A stretch of 64,000 nucleotides of DNA, from assembly GCA_947501695.1 (NCBI GenBank), contig CANMWO010000003.1, forward strand, positions 149,001 to 213,000. The letters run 5' to 3'. The notes under the pieces are model-generated. The model did not search any database. It worked only from the letters and a program-made list of their open reading frames with translations, and had not been told where the DNA came from. The translations under genes were made by a program, and so were the position numbers. Origin of the DNA: an uncultured Sphingomonadaceae bacterium. GTDB taxonomy: Bacteria > Pseudomonadota > Alphaproteobacteria > Sphingomonadales > Sphingomonadaceae. Below are positions 9,404 to 17,789 of this stretch, piece by piece. The stretch's first letter is position 1; each line of letters opens with the position of its first letter.

Positions 9404-9435
9404 CTCCGAGGTCATTCCGACCAAGGAGAAAGCAA

Positions 9436-10068
9436 ATGACGTATTCACAATTCGATCCTGCAGCACAAAACCGCGTGCCATGGAATTTCGGCGCGAAGAT
9501 TGGTCCCAAAAGACCGTTCAATCAAAAACAGATATGGGCAATCCGGTTCTTCCTCGACCGAGAGAAGCGCGTTCGAGATCGGGCACTCTTCGACTTGGCG
9601 ATCGACAGCAAGCTCCGGGGCTGTGATCTGGTTGAACTCAAGATCGGTGATATCGTCAATGGTTCTGACATAAGAAAGCGAGCAGCGATCACACAGCGCA
9701 AGACGGGGCGGCCAGTTCAGTTCGAAATTGCATCGGATGCGCGTGACAGCCTGTTCGCTTGGTTTGAACGTAGGGGTGGGTCACTCGGTGACTATGTTTT
9801 CCCAAGCCGTGTCGATCACTCACGACATTTGAGTACACGCCAATATGCAAGGCTAGTCGATGAGTGGACCCAAGCCATTGGATTGCGGGCTGAGGAATAC
9901 GGTACGCATTCGCTTCGTCGGACGAAGGCCTCGATCATCTACAAGGCCACAGGCAATATCCGGGCAATCCAGATATTGCTTGGTCATTCCAAGATCGAGA
10001 ACACGGTTCGTTATCTAGGCGTCGACATTGAAGACGCTCTTACACTCGCAGAAAAGACGGAAATCTGA
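9436..10068 (+). CDS. Minimal tyrosine recombinase/integrase
   Basis: A 210-residue protein consisting of the tyrosine-recombinase catalytic domain with little N-terminal arm-binding region. All expected active-site residues are present: Arg61 (KLRGCDL), Lys89 (QRKTGRP), His158 and Arg161 (HSLRR), His184 (LGHSK) and nucleophile Tyr193 (VRYLG). AAGGAG lies upstream of the ATG. Close relatives of this short integrase type are, to my knowledge, common in proteobacterial genomes without a well-defined role. It is flanked on both sides by GTCCGC palindromes (9291-9403 and 10101-10128), the same family that delimits accessory genes elsewhere in the window. That makes these repeats its possible recombination sites or its own boundary; this is inference only. 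Confidence 0.9.
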   Translation: MTYSQFDPAAQNRVPWNFGAKIGPKRPFNQKQIWAIRFFLDREKRVRDRALFDLAIDSKLRGCDLVELKIGDIVNGSDIRKRAAITQRKTGRPVQFEIASDARDSLFAWFERRGGSLGDYVFPSRVDHSRHLSTRQYARLVDEWTQAIGLRAEEYGTHSLRRTKASIIYKATGNIRAIQILLGHSKIENTVRYLGVDIEDALTLAEKTEI

Positions 10069-10080
10069 CTGATGTTGGGC

Positions 10081-10101
10081 GCCAGCTTCGAGCAGGCTGG
10101 C
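10081..10101 (+). terminator. Stem-loop after the recombinase gene
   Basis: GCCAGC and GCTGGC form a 6-bp stem around a 9-nt loop, 13 bp after the recombinase stop codon. There is no T tract, so termination strength is doubtful; it may be a transcript-end hairpin. Confidence 0.4.
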
Positions 10102-10128
10102 GTCCGCTTCTGGGGGTGAAAGCGGATG
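10101..10128 (+). repeat. GTCCGC dispersed repeat, copy 5 (divergent right hairpin)
   Basis: CGTCCGCTT and AAAGCGGATG pair around a TCTGGGGGTG-like loop. It is a diverged copy immediately downstream of the recombinase, so the recombinase gene is bracketed by the repeat family. Confidence 0.65.
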
Positions 10129-10209
10129 TGGGCTATATTTGTTTGTGAGCTCGGTCGCTTCTTTGGCTTCACATGACTGCGAAGCCGAGTCAGAGTCCTT
10201 CAGGCAGTG

Positions 10210-10629
10210 CTACCGAGCCATTGGCCAAAGCTGGCGAATGGCTATGGTGTAAGGGATGAATGCAAGAAAGATCATCGCAGATGTGTATCCAGTGATCCCG
10301 GTCGAATCCATTTGCGCAAACAGTATTGCGTCGAGCAAATCGCCCGCTTCAGTGATGAATCGCATGATCAGCACAACCACCAGCATCGCAGCCGAACGCC
10401 GATAAAGCGCGAAGACGGTTATCACAGCGGCGGCAATGTTGCGCACGGCATATTTGAACAACCCTGTTTCAGTTTCGGTTCCGTCTGCGAGCGTAACCGA
10501 TCCAAGGTCAGGACCTACCAGGGTCATCACCGCGTTCCCTAACGGCACCCCGATCATAAGGATTATCCCAAACCAGATTATCCATATCGGGATTGTGTCT
10601 TTGGTGGGTGCTGGGACATTTTCCATCAT
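10210..10629 (-). CDS. Small integral membrane protein of unknown function
   Basis: A 139-residue hydrophobic protein with three or four predicted membrane helices (about residues 13-37, 60-92 and 112-132) and a short polar loop with several acidic residues at about 42-58. I do not recognise a specific family or active site. AGGAG lies just upstream; the second of two consecutive ATG codons (10626) fits the ribosome site equally well. It is divergent from the LysR regulator with 147 bp between the starts. LysR proteins often control a divergent neighbour, so regulation by that protein is plausible. Confidence 0.65.
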   Translation of the reverse strand: MMENVPAPTKDTIPIWIIWFGIILMIGVPLGNAVMTLVGPDLGSVTLADGTETETGLFKYAVRNIAAAVITVFALYRRSAAMLVVVLIMRFITEAGDLLDAILFAQMDSTGITGYTSAMIFLAFIPYTIAIRQLWPMAR

Positions 10630-10776
10630 TGGCTCCTCTCACATCCAGCCCAAGGCCGGCCTGCTCATTTCGCAATTATCAGCTGGACAATTTTGCTCCT
10701 TTCTTGGCTGCTAACAACCCGCTATTGTCCGAGAAAGATGCTAAAACTGTAACTCTATTATACGGATTTCGGAACA

Positions 10777-11676
10777 ATGCTGGACTACCTTCGCCACATC
10801 GCGGTCTTCTCAAGAGTCGCTGAGCACGGCTCGTTCACCAAGGCGGCTAAGAGCCTCGGCATCGCCCCCTCTAGGGTCAGCGAGTCGGTTGCCAAGCTGG
10901 AAAGCCATATCGGTTTGACGCTTATCAATCGCACCACGCGCAAGATTGCTCTCACCAGCGAAGGGCGCCGTCTCTATGATGATACGGCAGGGCTCATGGA
11001 TGGGGCAGAGCACAGTATTAAGGCACTGCAAGGAACAGAGATGCAGGCGCAAGGATCTCTGCGAATTTCCTTGCCGACTTACTTGTCATCCACTTCAATC
11101 ACACAGGCGATAGGCCGGTTTGTTGCGCTCAATCCGCAGGTCCATATCGAAGCTCATCTGAGCGATCGACCCTTTGATCCGATCGAAGATGGCTATGACA
11201 TGTGCGTGCGCGCCGGCCACTTCGACAAACGCAAAGTCAAGTCTCAAGAACTTGATGTGTTTGAGCGCGCGATCTGCGTTGGCAAAGGCTATCTTGATGA
11301 GCACCTGCCTCTAGCACATCCGCAAGACCTGACCGGTTGGGATTGGATCAATTACCGCCACCGCAAACGCTCTTACGAGTTAACATCGCGATCGGGTAAA
11401 ACCACAAGGTTGTCGATCGAAGACGAAGCCCGACTTCAAGTCGACAACATAGAGGCCTTGTACAGCTTCGCATGCATGGGGGCAGGAGTGGCCGTCATGC
11501 CATTGGCGCTTGTCGAGCGAGGCGTTCGAGACGGAAAACTGGTACGGTTGTTCGAAGATTGGACCCTCCCGCAGGTGAGATATTCAGCCATTTGGAATGA
11601 TAACTCCCGGCGGCAGAGTTTGGTGCAGATCTTGGTCAGTTTCTTGGCAGACCATCTAAGCACAAGGCAGACCTAG
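10777..11676 (+). CDS. LysR-family transcriptional regulator
   Basis: A 299-residue LysR-type regulator. The winged helix-turn-helix is at residues 1-60 (FSRVAEHGSFTKAAKSLGIAPSRVSESVAKLE), followed by a periplasmic-binding-protein-like effector domain. The segment LRISLPTYLSSTSI near residue 90 and the subgroup-typical DGYDMCVRAG near 145 resemble the common LysR branch acting on aromatic or quinone-related genes. It is divergent from the small membrane protein and lies upstream of the SnoaL/dioxygenase/flavoprotein gene run on its own strand, with 106 bp to the next gene. Both flanks hold possible targets, including a 12-bp palindrome at 11734-11745. Confidence 0.9.
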   Translation: MLDYLRHIAVFSRVAEHGSFTKAAKSLGIAPSRVSESVAKLESHIGLTLINRTTRKIALTSEGRRLYDDTAGLMDGAEHSIKALQGTEMQAQGSLRISLPTYLSSTSITQAIGRFVALNPQVHIEAHLSDRPFDPIEDGYDMCVRAGHFDKRKVKSQELDVFERAICVGKGYLDEHLPLAHPQDLTGWDWINYRHRKRSYELTSRSGKTTRLSIEDEARLQVDNIEALYSFACMGAGVAVMPLALVERGVRDGKLVRLFEDWTLPQVRYSAIWNDNSRRQSLVQILVSFLADHLSTRQT

Positions 11677-11733
11677 ACCCAGCGCATTCCGGATTGAGTA
11701 ATAGTCTCTTACAGGAATCACGTCTTATCATTT

Positions 11734-11745
11734 CAATCCGGATTG
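11734..11745. promoter_or_regulatory. Palindromic site upstream of the SnoaL operon
   Basis: CAATCCGGATTG is a perfect 12-bp palindrome located about 40 bp before the first gene of the putative operon. A related sequence, TTCCGGATTGAG, occurs about 45 bp further upstream. Two related elements upstream of a gene next to a LysR regulator fit a LysR recognition plus activation site arrangement; binding is inferred. Confidence 0.45.
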
Positions 11746-11782
11746 TCTAATTCGGCCCCTTGAAAAGGAGGGAGGGAGGCGA

Positions 11783-12556
11783 ATGGGACAAGGACTCGAA
11801 AACGTTCGAAAAATCTATCTTGAAGGTATTGCTGGCGGTGATGCGCGGCAGGCGGTGGAGCAGTATACGGGCCACCGGTACACGCAACATTCCACTGGCG
11901 TTCCAGATGGCGCTGAGGGGTTTCTAGCGTTCTTTGAACCTTTCCTTGAGCGCAACCCAGAACGCGAAATCAGCATCGTGCGGATGTTCGAAGATGGTCC
12001 GTGGGTGTTTTGCAGCGCCTATCAATCGCTGAATGGTGGCGATGCCAAATGGGTTACAACCGACATGTTCTATTGCGGAAGTGACGGACTGATCCTTGAG
12101 CATTGGGATACGATCGCCGCTTATGTCGAGGTCACCGACACCAAGTCAGTTAATGACATGGTTGGCGGTCCTAGCACGGTCGATGAAACCGTTGATACGG
12201 CGACGACAAAGGCGCTGGTCCTCGAATACACCAAACAGGTCCTGCAAGAGGGCGATGCGACCAAGCTCGATCACTTTGTCGCCGTTGATCTTATTGAACG
12301 CGGCGCTGTGATTGGGGCCGGCCGTGAAGGCCTTGCGGATTGGATTGGCTCTGATGATTTCGGCTCTTACGAGTTTCTTTTCAATCTCATTGGTCAGGGT
12401 GATTTTGCCATGACCTATGGCAAGCGGCACGTGCGTGGAAAGGACGTGGCGGTCTTCGACATATATCGTGTTTCAGGTGGTAAAATCGTCGAGCATTGGA
12501 TGAATGAAGAAGAAATTGGCCCTCGAGAGAATTGGGGCAACTCAGGCAAATTTTAG
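11783..12556 (+). CDS. Tandem SnoaL-like (NTF2-fold) protein
   Basis: A 257-residue protein made of two SnoaL-like/NTF2-fold halves. The first spans about residues 5-115 (NVRKIYLEGIAGGDARQAVEQYTGHRYTQHS, then DMFYCGSDGLILEHWDTI). The second spans about 140-250 (LVLEYTKQVLQEGDATKLDHFV, then DIYRVSGGKIVEHWMNEEE). The recurring DGxI(V)EHWD(M) ending is typical of the fold. Such proteins are small hydrolases, cyclases, isomerases or ligand binders; no chemistry can be assigned. A very strong ribosome site (GGAGGGAGGGAGG) precedes the ATG. It is the first gene of a same-strand run that includes another SnoaL-like protein, a dioxygenase and two redox fusion proteins. Confidence 0.8.
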   Translation: MGQGLENVRKIYLEGIAGGDARQAVEQYTGHRYTQHSTGVPDGAEGFLAFFEPFLERNPEREISIVRMFEDGPWVFCSAYQSLNGGDAKWVTTDMFYCGSDGLILEHWDTIAAYVEVTDTKSVNDMVGGPSTVDETVDTATTKALVLEYTKQVLQEGDATKLDHFVAVDLIERGAVIGAGREGLADWIGSDDFGSYEFLFNLIGQGDFAMTYGKRHVRGKDVAVFDIYRVSGGKIVEHWMNEEEIGPRENWGNSGKF

Positions 12557-12625
12557 AAGCGAACACCCGAGGCAAGTGCTCACGACTATGCTGGGTGCAG
12601 ATGATATTACTATGGAGAAAGAAAA

Positions 12626-13141
12626 ATGAGACTTATTCACGCAGCAGCCGCTTCCGCGCTTTTGTTGGCCGTGTCAGCATGCAACGATGCTGGTGCATCA
12701 GATGTAGACGACGCAGCGACTGCTGAAAGCATCGAAGTGTCCGAAGCTCAGCAAATCGCAACGCAGTTTCTTGAGGCTGCCGGATCAGGCGACATGGACA
12801 CGCTCTCCAACCTGATGGCCGACGATTTTGTGTGGCACAATGAAGGCGACAAGACCTTGCCCTGGATCGGCAATTGGGAGGGTAAGGAAACCGTTCTAGG
12901 CACCTTCCTGCCTGCTTTCGGCGCTGGCTTGACCACGACCAGCTGGTCAACCGATTACACCTTCGTCAATGGTAATGACGTTGTTTTCATGGGCACAATG
13001 AGCGCGACAGCCAATCCTTCAGAGAACGAGACCGGTGTCTTCTCTTGGGCGGTGCGCGTCCATGTTGAGGACGGTAAGGTCAAAAGCTGGAATTGGTTCG
13101 AAGACAGCTTCGCCGTTTCCAAAGCATATCACGGCTCCTAA
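12626..13141 (+). CDS. SnoaL-like lipoprotein
   Basis: A 171-residue predicted lipoprotein. The N-terminal signal sequence ends in the lipobox AVSAC with the lipidated Cys19, so the mature protein should be anchored in the envelope. After an acidic linker (about residues 20-42) comes an NTF2/SnoaL-like domain beginning AQQIATQFLEAAGSGDMDTLSNLMADDF. The domain type matches its upstream neighbour but it is exported. GGAGAAAGAAAA lies before the ATG. It is co-directional with the SnoaL pair and the downstream dioxygenase; a hairpin in the 70-bp gap downstream may tune expression. The function is unknown. Confidence 0.8.
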   Translation: MRLIHAAAASALLLAVSACNDAGASDVDDAATAESIEVSEAQQIATQFLEAAGSGDMDTLSNLMADDFVWHNEGDKTLPWIGNWEGKETVLGTFLPAFGAGLTTTSWSTDYTFVNGNDVVFMGTMSATANPSENETGVFSWAVRVHVEDGKVKSWNWFEDSFAVSKAYHGS

Positions 13142-13144
13142 TCA

Positions 13145-13180
13145 AGCCAACGGGGCGGGCCAGCGCGCGCCCTGTTGGCT
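13145..13180 (+). terminator. Intercistronic hairpin
   Basis: AGCCAACGGGGCG pairs with CGCCCTGTTGGCT (13 bp with one G-U pair) around a 10-nt loop, directly after the SnoaL lipoprotein stop codon. There is no T tract, so it may be a partial terminator or an RNA-stability element between the lipoprotein and dioxygenase genes. Confidence 0.5.
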
Positions 13181-13211
13181 CTGACCGGGGTTCAATCCGA
13201 GGGGGCCGGCA

Positions 13212-14021
13212 ATGAACAATGGTTCGATCATCTATATTCCGCATGGTGGCGGGCCAATGCCGTTGCTTGGTCATTCCAGTCATGATGGTATGGTTGCGGG
13301 TCTGCAAGACATCGCGAAATCTCACAAAAGACCATCCGCAATTTTGGTGGTCAGCGCCCATTGGGAAGCTCCGCATCCAAGCATCAACATAAAGAGCTCT
13401 CACGAACTTCTATTCGACTATTCTGGCTTTCCACAAGAGGCCTATGACTATCGCTATCCTGCACCTGGTGAACCTGATCTCGGATCGTCCATCTTTGAGA
13501 AACTGGGCGCAGCCGGACTGGACCCACAGCTTGAACGCAGTCGCGGCCTCGATCACGGCGTGTTTGTCCCTCTCCTTCTTATGTATCCGGACGCGGATAT
13601 TCCAGTCGTAGAGCTCTCGCTGGTGCGCGGTCTTGATCCCGCTTTTCACATCAAGATGGGCAAGGCGATCGCTGATCTAGACTGGCCAAATCTCATGGTG
13701 ATTGGCTCTGGAATGTCATTCCACAATCAAGGCGCTATAGCCTCGCCGCCCCCTGGAGCTGATGAATTGAACCGGCTATTTCATGAGTGGATAAATGACA
13801 CGGTCGTAAGTCCAGACATTCCGTTTGAGCAACGTTCTGCCGCGCTCGCGGCTTGGGAGGAAGCGCCAGCGGCACGCTTCTGTCATCCGCGCGAGGAACA
13901 TCTGATTCCGCTACACGTGTGTTTCGGGATGAGCGCCGGCTCGCAGACACCAGCAAAGGTCGCATTTGAAACCGAAATAATGGGCACGAAAGTGACGTGT
14001 CTGGAATGGGGAAGGGAATAA
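13212..14021 (+). CDS. DODA/LigB-type extradiol dioxygenase family protein
   Basis: A 269-residue member of the class III extradiol dioxygenase superfamily (LigB fold, DODA/YgiD branch). Metal-site residues are visible as His11 in IPHGGGP and His50 in SAHWE. His115 in LDHGVFVPL corresponds to a conserved active-site histidine, and the C-terminal HPREEHLIPLH segment supplies another. Members open catechol-type rings (for example DOPA) using Fe(II) or Zn; the substrate here is unknown. A GAGGG element lies before the ATG. It is the third gene of the run and is followed without gap by the CDGSH flavoprotein, so a shared pathway is likely. Confidence 0.85.
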   Translation: MNNGSIIYIPHGGGPMPLLGHSSHDGMVAGLQDIAKSHKRPSAILVVSAHWEAPHPSINIKSSHELLFDYSGFPQEAYDYRYPAPGEPDLGSSIFEKLGAAGLDPQLERSRGLDHGVFVPLLLMYPDADIPVVELSLVRGLDPAFHIKMGKAIADLDWPNLMVIGSGMSFHNQGAIASPPPGADELNRLFHEWINDTVVSPDIPFEQRSAALAAWEEAPAARFCHPREEHLIPLHVCFGMSAGSQTPAKVAFETEIMGTKVTCLEWGRE

Positions 14022-14023
14022 CC

Positions 14024-15550
14024 TTGAAGAACAAACCAATTATCGCCGCAAAATCGCCAGCTATGGTCGATCTAGAGCAAGGAAAAGAGTATCATTGGTG
14101 CGCATGTGGGCGGTCCAAAAACCAGCCCTTTTGCGACGGTTCGCACGCAGGAACGGGCATCAATCCAGTTCCTTTCAAAGCATCTGAAACCGGCAAGGCG
14201 GCGCTTTGTCAGTGCAAAGCGAGCGGCAATAAACCCTTCTGCGATGGCACACATGCAACCTTGGGTGAAGTTGGCGTGGGCGAGGAAGCGCCAGAGATCA
14301 AGAGCGAGGTTCCAACCGCCAAGGCTACTCCTGAGGAACCAACCGTTGCGCACATCCATGAACTTGCCCGCGATGGCCTATCAAAGCTAGGCCATCATGG
14401 CGAAATGGGCGCAATGGGTGTTCCTCGAAAGGACTTGCCGCACTGGGACGACATCCAGATCCTCGCCGCCCAAATGGCGCGTCAACCGCTTCTTGATGAT
14501 GTCAAAGTGGCCACGGCGACGACGATTGGTCCGCGCGCGGCGAAGCCGTTGCAATTGAGCATTCCGCTGTTCGTCTCTGATATGAGTTTTGGCGCGCTCT
14601 CCTATGAAGCAAAAGTGGCACTTGCCCGAGGAGCTGAGCTGGCCGGCACTGGAATTTGTTCTGGCGAGGGCGGAATGCTTTCTGAGGAGCACGCGGAAAA
14701 CTCGCGCTACTTCTACGAACTGGCGTCGGCCAAATTTGGCTGGGACATTGCCAACGTCGATGATGTGCAAGCCTTCCACTTCAAGGGCGGTCAAGGCGCA
14801 AAGACGGGTACAGGCGGTCACTTGCCTGGCGCCAAAGTCGACGCAAAGATCGCTGAGGTGCGAGGGCTTGAAGTCGGCGAGACGGCGATTTCACCCTCAA
14901 CATTTCCAGACCTTCACACACCAGCCGACTTTAAGAAAATTGCAGACGAAGTGAGGGAGCGTTCAGGCGGAATCCCAATTGGATTTAAGCTCTCAGCCAA
15001 TCATATCGAAGCCGATATCGACTTCGCGCTTGAGGCAAGCGCGGACTACATAATCCTTGATGGACGCGGCGGCGGCACAGGGGCGGCGCCCCTAATTTTC
15101 CGCAACAACATCTCCGTCCCCACCATCCCTGCGCTTGCGCGAGCGCGCAAGCATCTTGACGCCAAGACCGGCGGTGAAGTGACATTGGTGATCACAGGCG
15201 GGCTTCGGGTGGCAGAGGACTTTGTGAAAGCGTTGGCGCTCGGTGCCGATGCGATTGCGGTCTCTAATTCTGCGATGCAGGCGGTTGGTTGTATCGCTGC
15301 GCGGATGTGCAATTCGAACAATTGCCCGGTTGGCGTCGCAACGCAAAAGCCAGAACTGCGGGCGCGGCTCGATATCCAGAACGGCGCAGAGAAGCTCGCG
15401 CGCTATTTTGGTGCAACCGTAGAACTGATGGAGGTTATGGCACGCGCTTGCGGGCATGATGATTTGTCGAAATTTACTGTGGACGACCTCACCACTTGGA
15501 AAAAGGAGATGGCTGAGCTTTCCGGCGTATCGTTCGGAGGGGTTGCATGA
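14024..15550 (+). CDS. Double-CDGSH / glutamate-synthase-like FMN oxidoreductase fusion
   Basis: A multi-cofactor flavoprotein of about 508 residues. Two CDGSH iron-sulfur domains occupy the N-terminus: ligands Cys26, Cys28, Cys37, His41 and Cys62, Cys64, Cys73, His77, each expected to bind a [2Fe-2S] cluster. From about residue 150 follows a glutamate-synthase-type FMN barrel with the conserved Cys-x5-Cys-x4-Cys segment ([12 protein letters not shown], then PVGVATQ), which binds a [3Fe-4S] cluster in true glutamate synthase. The glutaminase domain is absent and no small-subunit gene is nearby, so this is not a complete glutamate synthase. I favour a TTG start at 14024 (GGGGAAGGGA seven bases upstream); a GTG at 13997 and an ATG at 14006 are alternatives. 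The stop codon overlaps the next gene's ATG. Confidence 0.85.
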   Translation: MKNKPIIAAKSPAMVDLEQGKEYHWCACGRSKNQPFCDGSHAGTGINPVPFKASETGKAALCQCKASGNKPFCDGTHATLGEVGVGEEAPEIKSEVPTAKATPEEPTVAHIHELARDGLSKLGHHGEMGAMGVPRKDLPHWDDIQILAAQMARQPLLDDVKVATATTIGPRAAKPLQLSIPLFVSDMSFGALSYEAKVALARGAELAGTGICSGEGGMLSEEHAENSRYFYELASAKFGWDIANVDDVQAFHFKGGQGAKTGTGGHLPGAKVDAKIAEVRGLEVGETAISPSTFPDLHTPADFKKIADEVRERSGGIPIGFKLSANHIEADIDFALEASADYIILDGRGGGTGAAPLIFRNNISVPTIPALARARKHLDAKTGGEVTLVITGGLRVAEDFVKALALGADAIAVSNSAMQAVGCIAARMCNSNNCPVGVATQKPELRARLDIQNGAEKLARYFGATVELMEVMARACGHDDLSKFTVDDLTTWKKEMAELSGVSFGGVA

Positions 15551-17532
15551 TGCTAGGATCAGACGAACTTGAATGGATCAAGGTTGGCAATGCTGACGAG
15601 TTGCCACAAGGCAGGGTCAAGACCGTCACTGCCAGAACTGTCTCTTTGTGTCTTTCGCATTTCGATGGCAAATTTGCTGCGATGGACAACCACTGCCCGC
15701 ACCAAGGTGGGCCGCTGGGAGAAGGATCTATCGAAGAAGGAACAGACGAGAAATGCTGGATCCGTTGCCCTTGGCATGGTTGGGACTTTGACCCGCTCAC
15801 CGGTATTTCGCCAGGTGGGCATCAAAATAGCGGGCAGCAGATCTACCCTACCAAAATCGAAGATGGCGAAGTCTTTGTCGGTTTGGAACCAGAGCCTGCC
15901 CATGTACGCACGACAATGGATGTCATGGCTGAAACCATGGTCAATTGGGGTGTAAAGCGCGTCTTTGGTATGGTTGGGCACAGCAATCTAGGCCTCGCCG
16001 ATTCCTTGCGCAGACGCACGCTGGATGGTGAGCTTGATTACATTGGCATCCGCCATGAAGGGGCAGGCGCTTTTGCTGCTTCGGCCTATGGCAAATTGAC
16101 TGGCCGCCCGGCTGCTCTTTTGACCATTGCAGGGCCGGGGGCGACAAACCTTCTTACCGGTCTGTGGGATGCACATGTGGACCGGGCCCCAGTGCTTGCC
16201 TTGACTGGTCAGGTGCAAACGCAGGTGTTTGGCCCTGGCACATTCCAAGATATCGATCTCGCCGCGGCATTTGATGCGGTGGCCCCATTTTCACAAACCG
16301 TACTTTCGACATCCGATCACGGCGAGTTGATGGCATTGGCCTGCAAGAAAGCCATCGATTCCAGCCATGTTTCGCACCTTATCTTCCCTGATGATGTTCA
16401 GACCCTACCGAGTGATAAGCCCGCCAAATCCAGCGCAGGCAGGCTTGGCGAAGAACACATCCGCCCTTCAGTCGAGGCCAAGACGAAAGCCATCAAGCTC
16501 TTGAACGACGCGAAGAGACCGATCATCATTGTGGGGCACGGAGCGCAAGGTTCACGCGATGAGATCATCGCTATTGCTGAAACGCTTGGCGCTCCTGTGC
16601 TCACCACTTTTAAGGCGAAGGGGCTTATCGGCGACGACCACCCCAATGCCGCGGGCGTCTTAGGCCGATCGGGCACCCCCATCGCAAGCTGGTTCATGAA
16701 CGAATGCGACCTTATCCTCGCGCTTGGGACTTCTTTTGCCAACCATACCGGAATCGATCGTAGCAAGCCCATTATTCAGGTTGACTATGACCGCACCCAA
16801 TTGGGCAAGTTTCATCCGGTTACTCTGCCGATTTGGTCCGAGATCGGCACATTCTGCAACGAGATTGGCGAAGCTGCTGAGCGCCACCCTGATGCAGCAG
16901 ACCAGGTTGGCGAACTGGCTTCGCGATGGGATATTTGGCGCGCAGAAAAGGCTCGTCGCCTTACAGAGGAAGGCGACAACGGTGTGCATAGCGCCGCTAT
17001 TTTTGCAGCACTCAGCGAAGCTGCGCCTGATGATGCCATAATATGCGTGGATGTTGGCAACAACACATACAGCTTTGGGCGTTATTTTGTGACGAAGCGC
17101 AACCAACGGGTGTTGATGTCGGGCTATCTGGGTTCGATTGGATTCGGCTTTCCCGCTGCTATGGGCGCCTGGGCTGCAACACAGGACTTTGACGAGTTTA
17201 AGGGCCGCAAGATCATTTCTGTGTCAGGCGATGGCGGTTTTGGCCAATACCCAATGGACTTCACAACTGCAGTGAAGCACTCGATGGATATCACGCACAT
17301 ACTGCTCCACAACAAGGAGCTTGGCAAAATTACCAAAGAGCAAAAGTCAGGTGAATTCACAGTCTGGGAAACCGGGCTTCACAATCCGTCATTTGCCGCT
17401 TTCGCCAAGCTATGCGGGGGGCATGGACAGAAAGTGACCAAAAGCGAAGATCTGTCAGAGGTAATTGCCAAAGCACTGTCCGCCGATGGTCCTGCAATCG
17501 TAGAAGTTATGGCAGATGCGGAGTTGATTTGA
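15547..17532 (+). CDS. Rieske ferredoxin / thiamine-diphosphate enzyme fusion
   Basis: A 661-residue fusion. Residues 1-113 form a Rieske-type [2Fe-2S] domain with ligands Cys50, His52 (CPH) and Cys74, His77 (CPWH). Residues 120-661 form a full ThDP enzyme of the acetolactate synthase/pyruvate oxidase type: activating Glu171 (IRHEGAGAF), middle domain near 300-450, and the GDG motif at 561-563. The downstream NN of the ThDP motif is replaced by HN. Such enzymes decarboxylate or ligate 2-oxo acids; the Rieske domain suggests electron transfer coupled to it. It overlaps the upstream flavoprotein gene by 4 bp (ATGA), implying translational coupling and probably a joint redox complex. The substrate is unknown. 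I know of no characterised enzyme with this domain order. Confidence 0.88.
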   Translation: MMLGSDELEWIKVGNADELPQGRVKTVTARTVSLCLSHFDGKFAAMDNHCPHQGGPLGEGSIEEGTDEKCWIRCPWHGWDFDPLTGISPGGHQNSGQQIYPTKIEDGEVFVGLEPEPAHVRTTMDVMAETMVNWGVKRVFGMVGHSNLGLADSLRRRTLDGELDYIGIRHEGAGAFAASAYGKLTGRPAALLTIAGPGATNLLTGLWDAHVDRAPVLALTGQVQTQVFGPGTFQDIDLAAAFDAVAPFSQTVLSTSDHGELMALACKKAIDSSHVSHLIFPDDVQTLPSDKPAKSSAGRLGEEHIRPSVEAKTKAIKLLNDAKRPIIIVGHGAQGSRDEIIAIAETLGAPVLTTFKAKGLIGDDHPNAAGVLGRSGTPIASWFMNECDLILALGTSFANHTGIDRSKPIIQVDYDRTQLGKFHPVTLPIWSEIGTFCNEIGEAAERHPDAADQVGELASRWDIWRAEKARRLTEEGDNGVHSAAIFAALSEAAPDDAIICVDVGNNTYSFGRYFVTKRNQRVLMSGYLGSIGFGFPAAMGAWAATQDFDEFKGRKIISVSGDGGFGQYPMDFTTAVKHSMDITHILLHNKELGKITKEQKSGEFTVWETGLHNPSFAAFAKLCGGHGQKVTKSEDLSEVIAKALSADGPAIVEVMADAELI

Positions 17533-17696
17533 GGAAGGTAACTCCGCCAAGTGTCAGAGCGAATGGTTGCGTTTGCGCTTTTGCTTTAGCTTGGTCCGGA
17601 ATTGGGTCTTAGCCGCAGGTCCGCTTGCGAGTATCCTCTAACTATAAGCGGACATTCCGCTAACGGCCCAGTTGCTGTTATTATAAACGACCTAAG

Positions 17697-17765
17697 CTAA
17701 TGTCCGCTTTCGGGATAAAGCAGCCACAACACTAGTTTCCGCTATGGGCGCAAAAGCGCACAACT
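17697..17765 (+). repeat. GTCCGC dispersed repeat, copy 6 (full unit)
   Basis: A full two-half unit: CTAATGTCCGCTTTCGGGATAAAGCA (left half), then CACTAGTTTCCGCTATGGGCGCAAAAGCGCAC (right half, split here only for quotation as CACTAGTTTCCGC and TATGGGCGCAAAAGCGCAC). The last stem bases are mutated. It ends 25 bp before the 3' end of the membrane hydrolase gene. A further short palindrome, AGCGGACATTCCGCT, lies at 17647-17661 in the same 257-bp gap. Confidence 0.85.
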
Positions 17766-17789
17766 CCCAACAGCGCGGTTGCCGTCGAT

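Larger units (their letters stand above)
9058..9435. other. Gene-free stretch: receptor promoter region and two repeat halves
   Basis: No convincing gene lies in these 378 bases. The first half, next to the receptor start, should hold its promoter. The middle is AT-rich and contains a 22-bp palindrome. The second half contains two GTCCGC repeat halves in opposite orientation (9291-9320 and 9387-9403) just before the recombinase gene. Confidence 0.7.

Noticed and set aside
14024-15550. Complete glutamate synthase large subunit (gltB)
   Set aside because: The glutaminase domain and GXGXG domain are missing, the protein is one third of the length, and no gltD is adjacent.
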